Shown piece after piece: positions 1 through 9,751 of a stretch of DNA of 64,000 nucleotides; the first letter of the stretch is position 1; each line of letters begins with the position of its first letter. The notes beneath the pieces are model-generated. The model was not told the origin of the DNA, made no database searches, and saw only the letters and a program-made list of their open reading frames with translations. Source of the DNA: Tenacibaculum discolor (lineage in GTDB: Bacteria > Bacteroidota > Bacteroidia > Flavobacteriales > Flavobacteriaceae); the NCBI RefSeq assembly GCF_003664185.1, contig NZ_RCCS01000005.1, positions 310,001 through 374,000 of the forward strand, given 5' to 3'. The position numbers and the translations under genes are program-made.

Positions 1-416
1 ATCAAAGGAGCACCACCAACTTTTTTAATAATTTCAGAGGTGTCTTTTGAGTAATTAGTAAAAACGGTTTTTGGTAGCCCTAAATTCGCTCTAGAGAGTA
101 CTTGTAAGCTACTCAGCTTATCCCTAGATCTAACTAAGGCTTGAGATTCTACTGCAGAAAATACTTTCATCATTTCGAATTGACGTACAACAGCAGTACC
201 ATAAAAAGTAACTGAAGCACCAATACGTGGAATAATAGCATCAACATCGGTTATTAGCTCATGATTGTATACTATAGCAGGCTTCTTTTTTTCAATTATA
301 AGATCACATTTGGTATGATCTAATACGACCATTTCATGACCTCTTTTTTCGCCAGCTTCTACTAAGCGTTTGGTTGAATATAATTTTGAGTTTCTAGAAA
401 GAACAACAATTTTCAT
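1..416 (-). CDS. rimK: RimK-type alpha-L-glutamate ligase (partial; C-terminus beyond left edge)
   Basis: The reading frame starts at 416 and runs off the left edge, leaving 138 codons. RimK is an ATP-grasp ligase that adds glutamates to the C-terminus of ribosomal protein S6. The visible N-terminus matches RimK closely: it opens [18 protein letters not shown], has [20 protein letters not shown] at about residues 63-82 and [12 protein letters not shown] at about 98-109. The ATP-grasp core lies outside the window. It follows the retropepsin-like gene on the same strand after a 3-nt gap, so the two are almost surely co-transcribed. A second RimK paralogue lies at 29050-29952. The family is clear; the real substrate is not, since several RimK-like ligases modify other peptides. 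Confidence 0.9.
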   Translation of the reverse strand, partial: MKIVVLSRNSKLYSTKRLVEAGEKRGHEMVVLDHTKCDLIIEKKKPAIVYNHELITDVDAIIPRIGASVTFYGTAVVRQFEMMKVFSAVESQALVRSRDKLSSLQVLSRANLGLPKTVFTNYSKDTSEIIKKVGGAPL

Positions 417-419
417 TTT

Positions 420-833
420 TTATATTTCTTTTGAAGTGATGTTTTTTTGTGAAACATCCACAATAAATTTTTTGTTTAAAAATTTTCTACCAATTAATAC
501 AGGGTAATTCATTTTACCTCTATCTGATAACGATAACTTTATTTTATATTTTTTACCATAAAAAACAGCAGATGTGGAAACAACATATCTTTTTTGTTTT
601 TTTCCATTTGAGCTTCTTATGCTTTTAACTTTATACTTTGTTGTATGGAGCAATTTATTGTTATATTTTTCTGTTTTTGGGCACAATAATATAAACTCTA
701 ATACACCATCCTTTTCTTCAATATGTTTGCAATGTATTGCAGAAGTATAGGCTCCTGTATCAATTTTTACTGGTAAATCTTCTATTTCCCAGTTTAAAAA
801 GGATATTTTTTCAATCCTTCCAATTAGTCTCAT
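420..833 (-). CDS. RimK-associated retropepsin-like protease (DUF785/Zn_protease family)
   Basis: A 137-residue protein of the COG4067/PF05618 family, often annotated as a putative ATP-dependent zinc protease. The fold is thought to resemble retroviral aspartyl proteases. A D-T-G-A catalytic-type motif is seen at residues 25-28 (VKIDTGAYTSAIH), and the family's C-terminal YPVLIGRKFL block lies at about 110-119, followed by FIVDVS. The length is normal for a stand-alone member. It is immediately upstream of rimK (3-nt gap). In other bacteria members of this family are neighbours of, or fused to, RimK, so a role in processing or trimming RimK products is a reasonable inference. Pseudomonas RimB is, as far as I recall, the same kind of protein. 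No signal peptide is seen, so it is likely cytoplasmic. Confidence 0.82.
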   Translation of the reverse strand: MRLIGRIEKISFLNWEIEDLPVKIDTGAYTSAIHCKHIEEKDGVLEFILLCPKTEKYNNKLLHTTKYKVKSIRSSNGKKQKRYVVSTSAVFYGKKYKIKLSLSDRGKMNYPVLIGRKFLNKKFIVDVSQKNITSKEI

Positions 834-910
834 TCTTTTAAAAATTAAGGAGGGCGAATTACTTACTATTTTTTCAAATACACAATACTTGTTGTTAATT
901 TTTGAAAATA

Positions 911-937
911 AAAAAACCAGCGTGAAAACGCTGGTTT
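911..937 (-). terminator. Rho-independent terminator of the M13 peptidase gene
   Basis: A perfect 9-bp inverted repeat AAACCAGCG/CGCTGGTTT (914-922 and 929-937) with a 6-nt loop. On the minus strand it is followed by a T run (complement of 911-916), 25 nt past the stop of the M13 gene. Confidence 0.85.
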
Positions 938-962
938 AAAGGTACTTATTTTTTAGCTGAAT

Positions 963-3065
963 TTACCAAATTCTTACACGATCTTCTGGTTTTAAGTACA
1001 TTTTATCACCTTCTTTAACATCAAATGCTTCATAGAAAGCATCTACGTTTTTAAGAGGCATATAAGCTCTATACTGCCCTGGAGCATGAGGGTTTGTCAT
1101 GATTAAGTTTTTCAATGCTTCATCACGCATTTTAGTTCTCCAAATAGTTCCCCAAGAAAGGAAGAAACGTTGTTCAGGTGTAAATCCATCAATGTTTTCA
1201 GGACGACCATTCTTTTCTAAGAAAATTTGTAATCCTTCATAAGCAGCTTGCACACCACCTAAGTCACCGATATTTTCACCTAACGTAAATTCACCGTTTA
1301 AGTTCATGCTATCAATAGCAACGATATCGCTATATTGCTTGATTAATTTACTTCCAGCTTCTTTGAATTTTTCAGAATCTTGTTCTGTCCACCAGTTTTT
1401 TAAGTTTCCGTCACCATCAAAACGAGCACCAGAATCATCAAAACTATGAGAAATTTCGTGACCAATAACAGCTCCAATTCCTCCATAATTTACAGCTTCA
1501 TCAGCTTTGTAGTTATAGAAAGGAGGTTGTAAAATTGCTGCTGGGAATACGATTTCATTGTTTACAGGGTTAAAGTAAGCGTTTACTGTTTGAGGAGACA
1601 TTCCCCATTCAGTTCTATCCACTTCTTTACCTAACTTAGCCATATCTTTTTCAAAGTTCCATTTACGAACGTTTACAGCATTGTCAAAATATGTACCACC
1701 TTCATCTAATCCTTTAACAAGTAAAGCTGAGTAGTCTTTCCATTTATCAGGGTATGCAATTTTAACAGTTAATTTGTGTAATTTTTCTAAAGCTTTTTCT
1801 TTAGTTTCAGCACTCATCCAAGGTAATTGCGCAATACGTTTTTCAAAACCTAACATTACGTTATCAATCATTTCCTTAGCTTTTTGCTTCGCTTCAGGTG
1901 GAAACTTTTCATCTACATATAATTTACCTAAAGCCTCACCAATAGCTCCATTTAAGTTTGCTAAAGCACGCTCGTTTCTTGGGCGTTGTTGTTTAGCACC
2001 ACGCATTTCTTTGCTATAAAATTCCCAATTAGCTTTTTCTAAATCAGTAGACAATAAACCTAATGAGTTGTTAATAGCATTCCAACGTAATGATAATTTA
2101 ACCGTTTCAATAGGACTATTCTTAAGCACATCATTCATTGCTTTGAAGTAACCTGGATCTGTAACAATAATCTTTTCAAGACCTTTAGCACCATCTAACC
2201 CTTCAAGATCAACACCAATTCCTTTTAAATGAGCTTCCCAATCAATTACAGGAGCTAATTCAGTTAATTCAGCAAGAGTCATTGGGTTGTAAATTTTACG
2301 AGTATCTCTACGTTCTTCTTTTGTCATTCTAGGTTCAGCTAAACTCTTTTCAAAAGCAACAATAGTTGCTGCATTCTTTTTAGCTGTAGCCTCATCATCA
2401 CCAAACTCTTGTAACATTTTAGCTACAAATACCTCATATTTTTCAAGTTTGTCTTTTACCTTTTCATCCACATAGTAATCTCTTGATAAACCAAGTCCAC
2501 CAGCTCCCATGTAACCAGCATTCATACTACTGTTCTTAAGGTCGTTAAATACGCCAAAACCATAAAAACCAGCACCTCCATAAGGAGCCATGTTAGTAAT
2601 GAATGTTTGTACGTCGTTTAAATCTTTAATTTCTTCAATTTTTTCAAGAAAAGGTTGTACTGGATCTTTACCAGCTTTATTTCTAGCTACGGTATCCATA
2701 ATGGTTTCGTAGTAGTTTACTGCTTTTTCTTGGTCAGAATCTATTTCTTTTCCTTCAGCATCTTTTACTTTTGGGAAGTTACCTTCTTCAATAGCTTTAT
2801 TTAAAATAGCTAATACATCTTTGGTGGTAGTTTTTCTTAACTGATTAAAACCTCCCCAAGAAGTTTCGTCAGCTGGAATTTCAGTATTGTCAATCCAAGA
2901 ACCGTTAACATATCTAAAGAAATCATCGGTTGGTTTAACCGAAGTATCCATGTTTTCTAAAACAATTGCCTGTACTTTTTCTTCAGGCTTTTTGTCTGTT
3001 TTACACGCAACAACCCCTAAAGAAGCAACAGCAGTAGTAAACAGTACTTTGTGAATGGTTTTCAT
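963..3065 (-). CDS. M13 family zinc metallopeptidase lipoprotein (neprilysin/PepO-like)
   Basis: A 700-residue secreted endopeptidase of the neprilysin/PepO family. The zinc motif HEISH lies at about residues 536-540, with the third-ligand motif GENIGDLGG near 595-603 and NAYFNPVNNEIVFPA upstream of the active site, as in M13 enzymes. The N-terminus MKTIHKVLFTTAVASLGVVAC is a lipoprotein signal with the lipidated Cys at about 21. The frame extends 12 codons further upstream (to 3101), but the start at 3065 places the signal peptide correctly, so I chose it. Length is typical of the family. It likely degrades oligopeptides at the cell envelope. It lies downstream of an S9A oligopeptidase on the same strand, separated by a hairpin terminator, so the two are probably independent units. 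Confidence 0.93.
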   Translation of the reverse strand: MKTIHKVLFTTAVASLGVVACKTDKKPEEKVQAIVLENMDTSVKPTDDFFRYVNGSWIDNTEIPADETSWGGFNQLRKTTTKDVLAILNKAIEEGNFPKVKDAEGKEIDSDQEKAVNYYETIMDTVARNKAGKDPVQPFLEKIEEIKDLNDVQTFITNMAPYGGAGFYGFGVFNDLKNSSMNAGYMGAGGLGLSRDYYVDEKVKDKLEKYEVFVAKMLQEFGDDEATAKKNAATIVAFEKSLAEPRMTKEERRDTRKIYNPMTLAELTELAPVIDWEAHLKGIGVDLEGLDGAKGLEKIIVTDPGYFKAMNDVLKNSPIETVKLSLRWNAINNSLGLLSTDLEKANWEFYSKEMRGAKQQRPRNERALANLNGAIGEALGKLYVDEKFPPEAKQKAKEMIDNVMLGFEKRIAQLPWMSAETKEKALEKLHKLTVKIAYPDKWKDYSALLVKGLDEGGTYFDNAVNVRKWNFEKDMAKLGKEVDRTEWGMSPQTVNAYFNPVNNEIVFPAAILQPPFYNYKADEAVNYGGIGAVIGHEISHSFDDSGARFDGDGNLKNWWTEQDSEKFKEAGSKLIKQYSDIVAIDSMNLNGEFTLGENIGDLGGVQAAYEGLQIFLEKNGRPENIDGFTPEQRFFLSWGTIWRTKMRDEALKNLIMTNPHAPGQYRAYMPLKNVDAFYEAFDVKEGDKMYLKPEDRVRIW

Positions 3066-3102
3066 TTTTAATGTTTTTTGAATGAGTTTTAATTTTAACA
3101 AA

Positions 3103-3129
3103 CTACCTCGAGATTTTGTCTCGAGGTAG
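3103..3129 (-). terminator. Hairpin terminator between S9A and M13 genes
   Basis: A perfect 11-bp stem CTACCTCGAGA/TCTCGAGGTAG (3103-3113, 3119-3129) with a 5-nt loop. On the minus strand it follows the S9A stop by about 47 nt. The T tract is short (TTTG), so termination may be incomplete. Confidence 0.65.
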
Positions 3130-3176
3130 TAAATTTACTCTAATAAGAGTCTGTTTTTATAAAAATGTTACAGTTT

Positions 3177-5336
3177 TTAACTTTTTATTTTAGATTTTGG
3201 AGCATTTGGTAATGTTTCAAATCCCATGTTAAATAAAGTAAATCCAAAAATATCAGCATACTGCTCAATAGTTTTTGCTACAGGAGTTCCCGCCCCGTGA
3301 CCAGCATTTGTTTCAATTCTAATCAAAACAGGATTGTTCCCTTGTTGTTTTTCCTGTAATTCAGCAGCAAACTTAAAACTGTGAGCCGGTACAACACGAT
3401 CGTCATGATCTCCTGTTGTTACCATAGTTGCAGGATACTGAGTACCTTCTTTTACATTATGTACAGGTGAATATCCTTTTAAGTATTCAAACATTTCTTT
3501 ACTCTGCTCAGAAGTCCCATAGTCATATGCCCAACCTGCTCCTGCTGTAAATGTATGGTAACGTAACATATCTAATACTCCAACTGCAGGTAAAGCTACT
3601 TTCATTAAATCAGGACGTTGAGTCATAGTAGCACCTACTAATAAACCTCCGTTAGATCCTCCTCTAATAGCTAAGTAATCAGATGAAGTATAGTTTTCTT
3701 TGATTAAGTATTCAGCAGCAGCAATAAAATCATCAAATACATTTTGCTTTTTTAATTGCGTACCTGCATCATGCCATTTTTTACCATACTCTCCACCACC
3801 ACGTAAGTTAGGTACAGCGTATACACCACCTTGTTCCATCCAAACAGCGTTAGCAATACTAAAACTAGGAGTTAAGCTTACATTAAATCCACCATAACCA
3901 TATAAAATAGTAGGGTTTTTACCATTTAACTCTAATCCTTTTTTATAGGTAATAATCATAGGAACTTTTGTTCCGTCTTTTGAAGTATAAAATACTTGCT
4001 TACTTTCATAGTCATCTGCATTGAATGAAATAGCAGGTTTCCAGTATAATTCATAAGTTCCATCTTCTGGATTGAACTTGTATGAAGAACTTGGAGTATT
4101 GTAGTTGGTAAAAGAGAAATATAATTCTTTTGCATCTGCTTTTCCTCCAAAACCACCTGCAGAACCTACACCAGGTAATTTTACTTCACGGATTAATTTC
4201 CCATCAAAATCATATTGTAATACTTTAGAAACTGCATCTACCATATACTTTGCAAAGAAATATCCAGACCCTGTTGATGGAGATAATACATTTTCAGTTT
4301 CAGGAATAAAATCTACCCAGTTTTCTGGCGTTGGGTTTGCAGCATCTACAGTAACAATTTTCTTGTTAGGTGCATTTAAGTTAGTTACTAAGTATAACTT
4401 ACTTCCTTTACTATCAATAACACCAGTGTCGCTATCAAAATTGTTAATGATAGGTGTTAGTTTGCTATTAGGATCTGTTAAATCCTTAATAAATAACTTG
4501 TTTCCTGAAGTTGAGGTTGAAGCAGATACAAATAAGTATTTGTTATCCTCTGTTAAATATCCTCCAACATAACGGTGTTTTTCTTCTGGAGTAGCTCCAA
4601 AAATAACTTCATCAGAACTTTGAGGAGTTCCTAATTTGTGGAAATATAATTTATGTTGATCTGTTTTTGCAGATAACTCACTTCCTTTAGGTTTGTCGTA
4701 ACTAGAATAGTAAAAACCTTCGTTTCCTCTCCAAGCAATTCCAGAGAATTTTACATCAACTAAAGTATCTTCTTTAATTTCTTTGGTTTCTGCATCCATT
4801 ATAATTACCTTTCTCCAATCACTTCCTCCTTCAGAAATTGAATAGGCTACAGTTTTTCCGTCTTTGGTAAAACTTACCGAGCCTAATGAAGTAGTTCCAT
4901 CTTCAGCAAACGTATTAGGATCTAAGAAAACCTCTTCTTTACCATCTTTATCCTTTCTATATAAAACATATTGATTTTGTAACCCGTTGTTTTTATAAAA
5001 ATAAGTATAATCACCTTCTTTAAATGGAGTTCCTACTTTTTCGTAGTTCCATAACTCAGATAAACGATTTTTTAATTGTTCACGATATGGAATTTTGTCT
5101 AGGTAATCGAAAGTAACTTCGTTTTCAGCTTTTACCCAAGCTTCAGTTTCAGTACTTCTATCATCTTCTAACCAACGATAGTTATCGGTTACTTTAGTTC
5201 CAAAATATTCATCTACAACAGGTTTTTTAGTTGTTTCAGGGTAGTTCACACTAATATTGTTTTTAGGTTGCTTTTCTTCTTTACAAGAAACTAAAATTGT
5301 TCCTGCACAAATAATGGGAAGAAGGATTTTTCTCAT
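3177..5336 (-). CDS. Prolyl oligopeptidase family serine peptidase (S9A), lipoprotein
   Basis: A 719-residue S9A enzyme that cleaves short peptides after proline. An N-terminal beta-propeller region (about 30-430) is followed by the alpha/beta hydrolase domain. The triad is visible: Ser in [11 protein letters not shown] (about 561), Asp in GDHDDRVVP (about 643-646) and His in NAGHGAG (about 680). The RGGGEYG oxyanion-region motif is also present. [21 protein letters not shown] is a lipoprotein signal with lipidated Cys at 18. The frame extends upstream to 5390, but the start at 5336 fits the signal peptide and is preferred. It probably works outside the inner membrane with the neighbouring M13 peptidase in peptide nutrition. 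Confidence 0.94.
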   Translation of the reverse strand: MRKILLPIICAGTILVSCKEEKQPKNNISVNYPETTKKPVVDEYFGTKVTDNYRWLEDDRSTETEAWVKAENEVTFDYLDKIPYREQLKNRLSELWNYEKVGTPFKEGDYTYFYKNNGLQNQYVLYRKDKDGKEEVFLDPNTFAEDGTTSLGSVSFTKDGKTVAYSISEGGSDWRKVIIMDAETKEIKEDTLVDVKFSGIAWRGNEGFYYSSYDKPKGSELSAKTDQHKLYFHKLGTPQSSDEVIFGATPEEKHRYVGGYLTEDNKYLFVSASTSTSGNKLFIKDLTDPNSKLTPIINNFDSDTGVIDSKGSKLYLVTNLNAPNKKIVTVDAANPTPENWVDFIPETENVLSPSTGSGYFFAKYMVDAVSKVLQYDFDGKLIREVKLPGVGSAGGFGGKADAKELYFSFTNYNTPSSSYKFNPEDGTYELYWKPAISFNADDYESKQVFYTSKDGTKVPMIITYKKGLELNGKNPTILYGYGGFNVSLTPSFSIANAVWMEQGGVYAVPNLRGGGEYGKKWHDAGTQLKKQNVFDDFIAAAEYLIKENYTSSDYLAIRGGSNGGLLVGATMTQRPDLMKVALPAVGVLDMLRYHTFTAGAGWAYDYGTSEQSKEMFEYLKGYSPVHNVKEGTQYPATMVTTGDHDDRVVPAHSFKFAAELQEKQQGNNPVLIRIETNAGHGAGTPVAKTIEQYADIFGFTLFNMGFETLPNAPKSKIKS

Positions 5337-5477
5337 GATTAAAAAATTGGTTAATTGGATCAAATTTAGAAGAAAAAGGCTCATAGTCATTTATTTTAAG
5401 ATGATTTTAACAAAAACACCCTTGTAAATCTATTGAAATAAAAACGACTACCTTTACATAATTATAATATAATAAGC

Positions 5478-5837
5478 ATGACTGAAAATTTAAACAAAGA
5501 AGCTTTTTTAAAAAAGGTTTTTAACTATGAAGAAAATAAAGAATGGAAGTTTGAAGGAGAATTACCTGTAATAATTGATTTTTATGCCGATTGGTGTGGA
5601 CCATGTAAAGCACTTGCTCCTGTTTTGGAAGAATTAAGTACAGAGTATGATGGAAAAATTAATATTTATAAAATAGATACGGAAGCAGAACAAGAATTAG
5701 CAGCTGCTTTTGGAATAAGAAGTATTCCTTCTATGTTATTTTGTCCTGCTAACGACGATCCTCAAATGGCTCATGGAGCATTACCAAAAAAACAAATTGA
5801 ACAGATAATTGAAGATGTTTTAAAGGTTACGAAGTAA
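5478..5837 (+). CDS. trxA: Thioredoxin
   Basis: A 119-residue cytoplasmic disulfide reductase. The WCGPC active site is at residues 39-43, preceded by VIIDFYAD, and the cis-Pro loop GIRSIPSM lies near 78-85. It is slightly longer than E. coli thioredoxin because of an N-terminal helix of about 20 residues. It lies just upstream of the ribonucleotide reductase genes. Thioredoxin is a classical electron donor to that enzyme, so the placement makes functional sense, but a strong terminator separates them. A possible -7 box TACCTTTA lies at 5449-5456; no well-spaced -33 element accompanies it. Confidence 0.95.
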   Translation: MTENLNKEAFLKKVFNYEENKEWKFEGELPVIIDFYADWCGPCKALAPVLEELSTEYDGKINIYKIDTEAEQELAAAFGIRSIPSMLFCPANDDPQMAHGALPKKQIEQIIEDVLKVTK

Positions 5838-5864
5838 CTCAAAAAAACAAAAAAATAAAGGTTT

Positions 5865-5895
5865 AAAAAGTGACGCATTTTGTGTCACTTTTTTT
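5865..5895 (+). terminator. Terminator of trxA
   Basis: Stem AAAAAGTGAC/GTCACTTTTT (5865-5874, 5884-5893), 9-nt loop, followed by a T run. The rest of the gap to nrdB (5896-6142) shows no gene; a weak AATCTTTG at 6085-6092 could be a -7 box for nrdB. Confidence 0.85.
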
Positions 5896-6142
5896 ATGCT
5901 GAAACACAAAATAAGAAACTCAGTGAGTATCACTTATCAAGCGTTTTTTTTAATTTTAAAGTATTGATTTATAAGTTTTTGTAAATACTCAAAAATGTTG
6001 TAAATTGAAGAAGAAAAAGTAATTTGTTAAAAACTTCAAGGGATTTGTGAATAAGTATAGCTTTCAGAATTTAGCAAATTTTCCAATCTTTGTTTCTATA
6101 CTCAGGGAATAAAAATAACACACTAAAAAGAGCTTAAAAAGC

Positions 6143-7114
6143 ATGGCATCGATTGAACCAATTTTACAAGAAAATAAAGACAGATTTGTAATTTTTCCAA
6201 TTCAACATAATGACTTATGGGAATGGTATAAAAAGCAACAAGCTTGTTTTTGGACTGCTGAAGAAATTGATTTACATTCAGACTTAACAGATTGGAATTC
6301 TAAACTAACAGACGATGAGCGTTACTTTATTAAGCATGTTTTAGCATTTTTTGCTGCATCTGATGGGATTGTAAACGAAAACTTAGCAGAAAACTTTGTA
6401 AATGAAGTTCAATATTCAGAAGCAAAATTCTTTTATGGTTTCCAAATCATGATGGAAAATATTCATTCTGAAACGTATTCATTATTAATTGATACATATA
6501 TTAAGGATGAAGAAGAGAAAGACAGATTATTCAAGGCAATTGAAGTTTTTCCAGCAATTAAAAAGAAAGCAGATTGGGCATTAAAATGGATCGAATCTGA
6601 TTCGTTTGCTGAGCGTTTAATTGCTTTTGCCGCAGTTGAAGGAATTTTCTTCTCAGGATCTTTTTGCTCAATTTTCTGGTTAAAGAAACGTGGATTATTA
6701 CCAGGATTAACATTCTCAAATGAGTTAATTTCTCGTGATGAGGGTATGCACTGTGATTTTGCTGTACACTTACACAACAATCACTTAGTAAATAAAGTGC
6801 CAAAAGAAAGAATAAGAGATATTATTATCTCAGCTTTAGATATTGAAAGAGAGTTTATTACCGAATCTTTACCTGTTAGTTTAATAGGTATGAATGCAAC
6901 GTTAATGACGCAATATTTAGAGTATGTTACTGATAGACTACTTTTAGAATTCGAATGTGAAAAAGAGTATGGGTCTACCAATCCATTTGATTTTATGGAA
7001 ATGATTTCATTGGAAGGAAAAACTAACTTCTTTGAAAAAAGAGTATCAGAGTACCAAAAAGCTGGAGTAAAATCTGGTGGTACAGGAAGCATCAGCTTTG
7101 ATGCAGATTTTTAG
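6143..7114 (+). CDS. nrdB: Class Ia ribonucleotide reductase, beta subunit
   Basis: A 323-residue ferritin-like subunit that holds the di-iron centre and tyrosyl radical. The ligand pattern is intact: D74 (AASDG), E105-xx-H108 (MENIHSETY) with the radical tyrosine at Y112, then Glu in [10 protein letters not shown] and Glu/His in [12 protein letters not shown]. It pairs with nrdA 172 nt downstream; the order beta then alpha is common in Bacteroidota. It forms the active enzyme that reduces NDPs to dNDPs. The 172-nt gap to nrdA (7115-7286) holds only weak short inverted repeats and no gene. Confidence 0.96.
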   Translation: MASIEPILQENKDRFVIFPIQHNDLWEWYKKQQACFWTAEEIDLHSDLTDWNSKLTDDERYFIKHVLAFFAASDGIVNENLAENFVNEVQYSEAKFFYGFQIMMENIHSETYSLLIDTYIKDEEEKDRLFKAIEVFPAIKKKADWALKWIESDSFAERLIAFAAVEGIFFSGSFCSIFWLKKRGLLPGLTFSNELISRDEGMHCDFAVHLHNNHLVNKVPKERIRDIIISALDIEREFITESLPVSLIGMNATLMTQYLEYVTDRLLLEFECEKEYGSTNPFDFMEMISLEGKTNFFEKRVSEYQKAGVKSGGTGSISFDADF

Positions 7115-7286
7115 GAACCAATAAGCTGCTATTTCCCCTACATGCAGTATTACTCAGCTAGAGCACTTTTTTCAGTGTTTTAGCGTTATAATCGTTTCAA
7201 AAGAAACAAACTAGTATTAACATTTTATATGTTGTCATAAACAACTATGTTTTGGCGACGCTATTAACCAAAAAAACAATATCAAT

Positions 7287-9671
7287 ATGTATGTAGTAAA
7301 AAGAGACGGCAGAAAAGAGCCTGTGATGTTCGATAAAATCACAGCAAGGGTTAGAAAAATGTGTTATGGATTAAACAATATTGTTGATCCAGTAAAAGTA
7401 GCAATGCGTGTTATTGAAGGACTGTATGATGGGGTAACTACTTCTGAATTAGATAATTTAGCAGCTGAAATTGCTGCGACAATGACAACTGCGCATCCTG
7501 ACTATGCGAAATTAGCAGCTAGAATTGCCGTATCTAACTTACATAAGAATACCAAGAAATCGTTTTCGGATACAATGACCGATTTATACGAGTACATTAA
7601 TCCACGTACTGGAAATAAAGCTCCTTTACTAGCAGATGATGTGTATAAAATTATCATGGATAATGCTGATAAATTAGATTCAACAATTATCTATAGCCGT
7701 GACTTTAACTACGATTATTTTGGTTTTAAAACATTAGAGCGTTCTTACTTATTAAAATTAAACGGAAACATTGTTGAACGTCCGCAACAAATGTTAATGC
7801 GTGTTGCTATAGGTATCCATAAAGAAGATATTGATGAGGCAATTGCTACATACGAATTAATGAGTAAAAAATATTTTACCCATGCAACACCAACGTTATT
7901 TAACTCAGGTACACCAAAACCACAAATGTCATCTTGTTTCTTACTACAAATGCAAGATGATAGTATTGATGGAATTTATGATACTTTAAAACAAACAGCT
8001 AAAATTTCACAATCAGCTGGAGGTATTGGGTTATCTATTCACAATATTCGTGCTACTGGAAGTTATATTGCAGGTACTAACGGAACTTCAAATGGAATTG
8101 TACCTATGTTACGTGTATTTAACGATACAGCTCGTTATGTAGATCAAGGAGGAGGAAAGCGTAAAGGCTCATTCGCTATGTATTTAGAGCCTTGGCATGC
8201 TGATATTTTTGACTTTTTAGATTTGAAGAAAAATCATGGTAAAGAAGAAATGCGTGCGCGTGATTTGTTCTATGCTATGTGGATTTCAGATTTATTCATG
8301 AAGCGTGTACAAGAAGATGCTGATTGGACATTAATGTGTCCACACGAATGTCCTCATTTATACGATACCTATGGTGAAGAGTTTGAGCGTTTATATACAA
8401 GTTACGAAGCTGCTGGAAAAGGAAGAAAAACTATTAAAGCACGTGATTTATGGGAGAAAATCTTAGAATCACAAATTGAAACAGGTACTCCGTACATGTT
8501 ATATAAAGATGCAGCAAACCGTAAGTCAAATCAAAAGAATTTAGGAACAATCCGTTCTTCAAACTTGTGTACAGAGATTATGGAGTATACTGCAGATGAT
8601 GAAGTAGCAGTATGTAACTTAGCCTCTATTGCAATACCAATGTTTGTTGCTGAAGATGAAAACAGTAATAAGTTCTTTGATCACAAAAAGTTATTTAAAG
8701 TAACTAAAAAGGTTATCAGAAATTTAGATACGGTAATTGATCGTAATTATTATCCAGTAAAAGAAGCAGAAAACTCAAACTTCCGTCATCGTCCGGTAGG
8801 ATTAGGAATTCAAGGGTTAGCAGACGCTTTTATCATGTTACGTTTACCATTTACTTCAGAAGAAGCAAAGAAATTAAATCAAGAAATTTTTGAAACTTTA
8901 TATTTTGCTGCTGTAACCTCATCAATGGAAGTAGCTAAAACTAAAGGAGCTTATTCAACTTACAAAGGATCTCCAATGTCACAAGGAGAGTTCCAACACA
9001 ATATGTGGGGAATTAAAGATGAAGAATTAAGTGGTCGTTGGGATTGGGCTAAGTTACGTAAAGATGTAAAAAAACATGGAGTTCGTAACTCGTTATTAGT
9101 AGCGCCAATGCCTACAGCATCTACTTCTCAAATCTTAGGAAACAACGAAGCGTTTGAACCATACACTTCTAATATTTACACACGTAGAGTATTATCAGGA
9201 GAGTTTATTGTAGTAAATAAGCACTTATTAGAAGATTTAGTAGAATTAGGTTTATGGGATAACAATATGAAAGAGGATATTATGCGTGCAAATGGATCTA
9301 TCCAACATATTGACATAATTCCTCAAGAACTAAAAGATTTATACAAAACAGTTTGGGAAATGAGTATGAAAGATATTATCGATATGGCACGCCATAGAGG
9401 ATACTTTATTGATCAATCTCAATCGTTAAACTTATTTATGAAAGACCCTGACTATGCGAAGTTAACTTCTATGCATTTTTATGCTTGGAAATCTGGATTA
9501 AAGACAGGAATGTATTATTTACGTACAAAATCTGCTGTAAATGCGAAGCAGTTTACGTTAAATGTAGAAAAGAAAGAAGAAGATAAGCCAATGAGCCCAG
9601 AAGAATTTAAGGCGATGGTTGAAGCTTCTAAAGAAGCAGGTCCAGATGATTGTTTAATGTGTGGGTCTTAA
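7287..9671 (+). CDS. nrdA: Class Ia ribonucleotide reductase, alpha subunit
   Basis: A 794-residue catalytic subunit. An N-terminal ATP-cone (about 1-90, beginning [18 protein letters not shown]) suggests allosteric activity control by ATP/dATP. The active-site set is visible: C217 (MSSCFLL) and C443 (VAVCNLAS) as the redox pair, and N426-x-C428-x-E430 (SNLCTEIM) carrying the thiyl radical cysteine. The C-terminal tail CLMCGS provides the CxxC-type pair that thioredoxin re-reduces. Length is normal. It is presumably co-regulated with nrdB upstream, and a strong terminator follows. Confidence 0.97.
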   Translation: MYVVKRDGRKEPVMFDKITARVRKMCYGLNNIVDPVKVAMRVIEGLYDGVTTSELDNLAAEIAATMTTAHPDYAKLAARIAVSNLHKNTKKSFSDTMTDLYEYINPRTGNKAPLLADDVYKIIMDNADKLDSTIIYSRDFNYDYFGFKTLERSYLLKLNGNIVERPQQMLMRVAIGIHKEDIDEAIATYELMSKKYFTHATPTLFNSGTPKPQMSSCFLLQMQDDSIDGIYDTLKQTAKISQSAGGIGLSIHNIRATGSYIAGTNGTSNGIVPMLRVFNDTARYVDQGGGKRKGSFAMYLEPWHADIFDFLDLKKNHGKEEMRARDLFYAMWISDLFMKRVQEDADWTLMCPHECPHLYDTYGEEFERLYTSYEAAGKGRKTIKARDLWEKILESQIETGTPYMLYKDAANRKSNQKNLGTIRSSNLCTEIMEYTADDEVAVCNLASIAIPMFVAEDENSNKFFDHKKLFKVTKKVIRNLDTVIDRNYYPVKEAENSNFRHRPVGLGIQGLADAFIMLRLPFTSEEAKKLNQEIFETLYFAAVTSSMEVAKTKGAYSTYKGSPMSQGEFQHNMWGIKDEELSGRWDWAKLRKDVKKHGVRNSLLVAPMPTASTSQILGNNEAFEPYTSNIYTRRVLSGEFIVVNKHLLEDLVELGLWDNNMKEDIMRANGSIQHIDIIPQELKDLYKTVWEMSMKDIIDMARHRGYFIDQSQSLNLFMKDPDYAKLTSMHFYAWKSGLKTGMYYLRTKSAVNAKQFTLNVEKKEEDKPMSPEEFKAMVEASKEAGPDDCLMCGS

Positions 9672-9693
9672 TTAGAATTAAATTAAAAGTGAT

Positions 9694-9722
9694 AAAGAGA
9701 AGTCGAAAGGCTTCTCTTTTTT
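9694..9722 (+). terminator. Terminator of nrdA
   Basis: Stem AAAGAGAAG/CTTCTCTTT (9694-9702, 9711-9719), 8-nt loop, followed by T residues, about 25 nt after the nrdA stop. Confidence 0.85.
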
Positions 9723-9751
9723 AGTATTTTCGAAAAAATTTTTTACTCATA

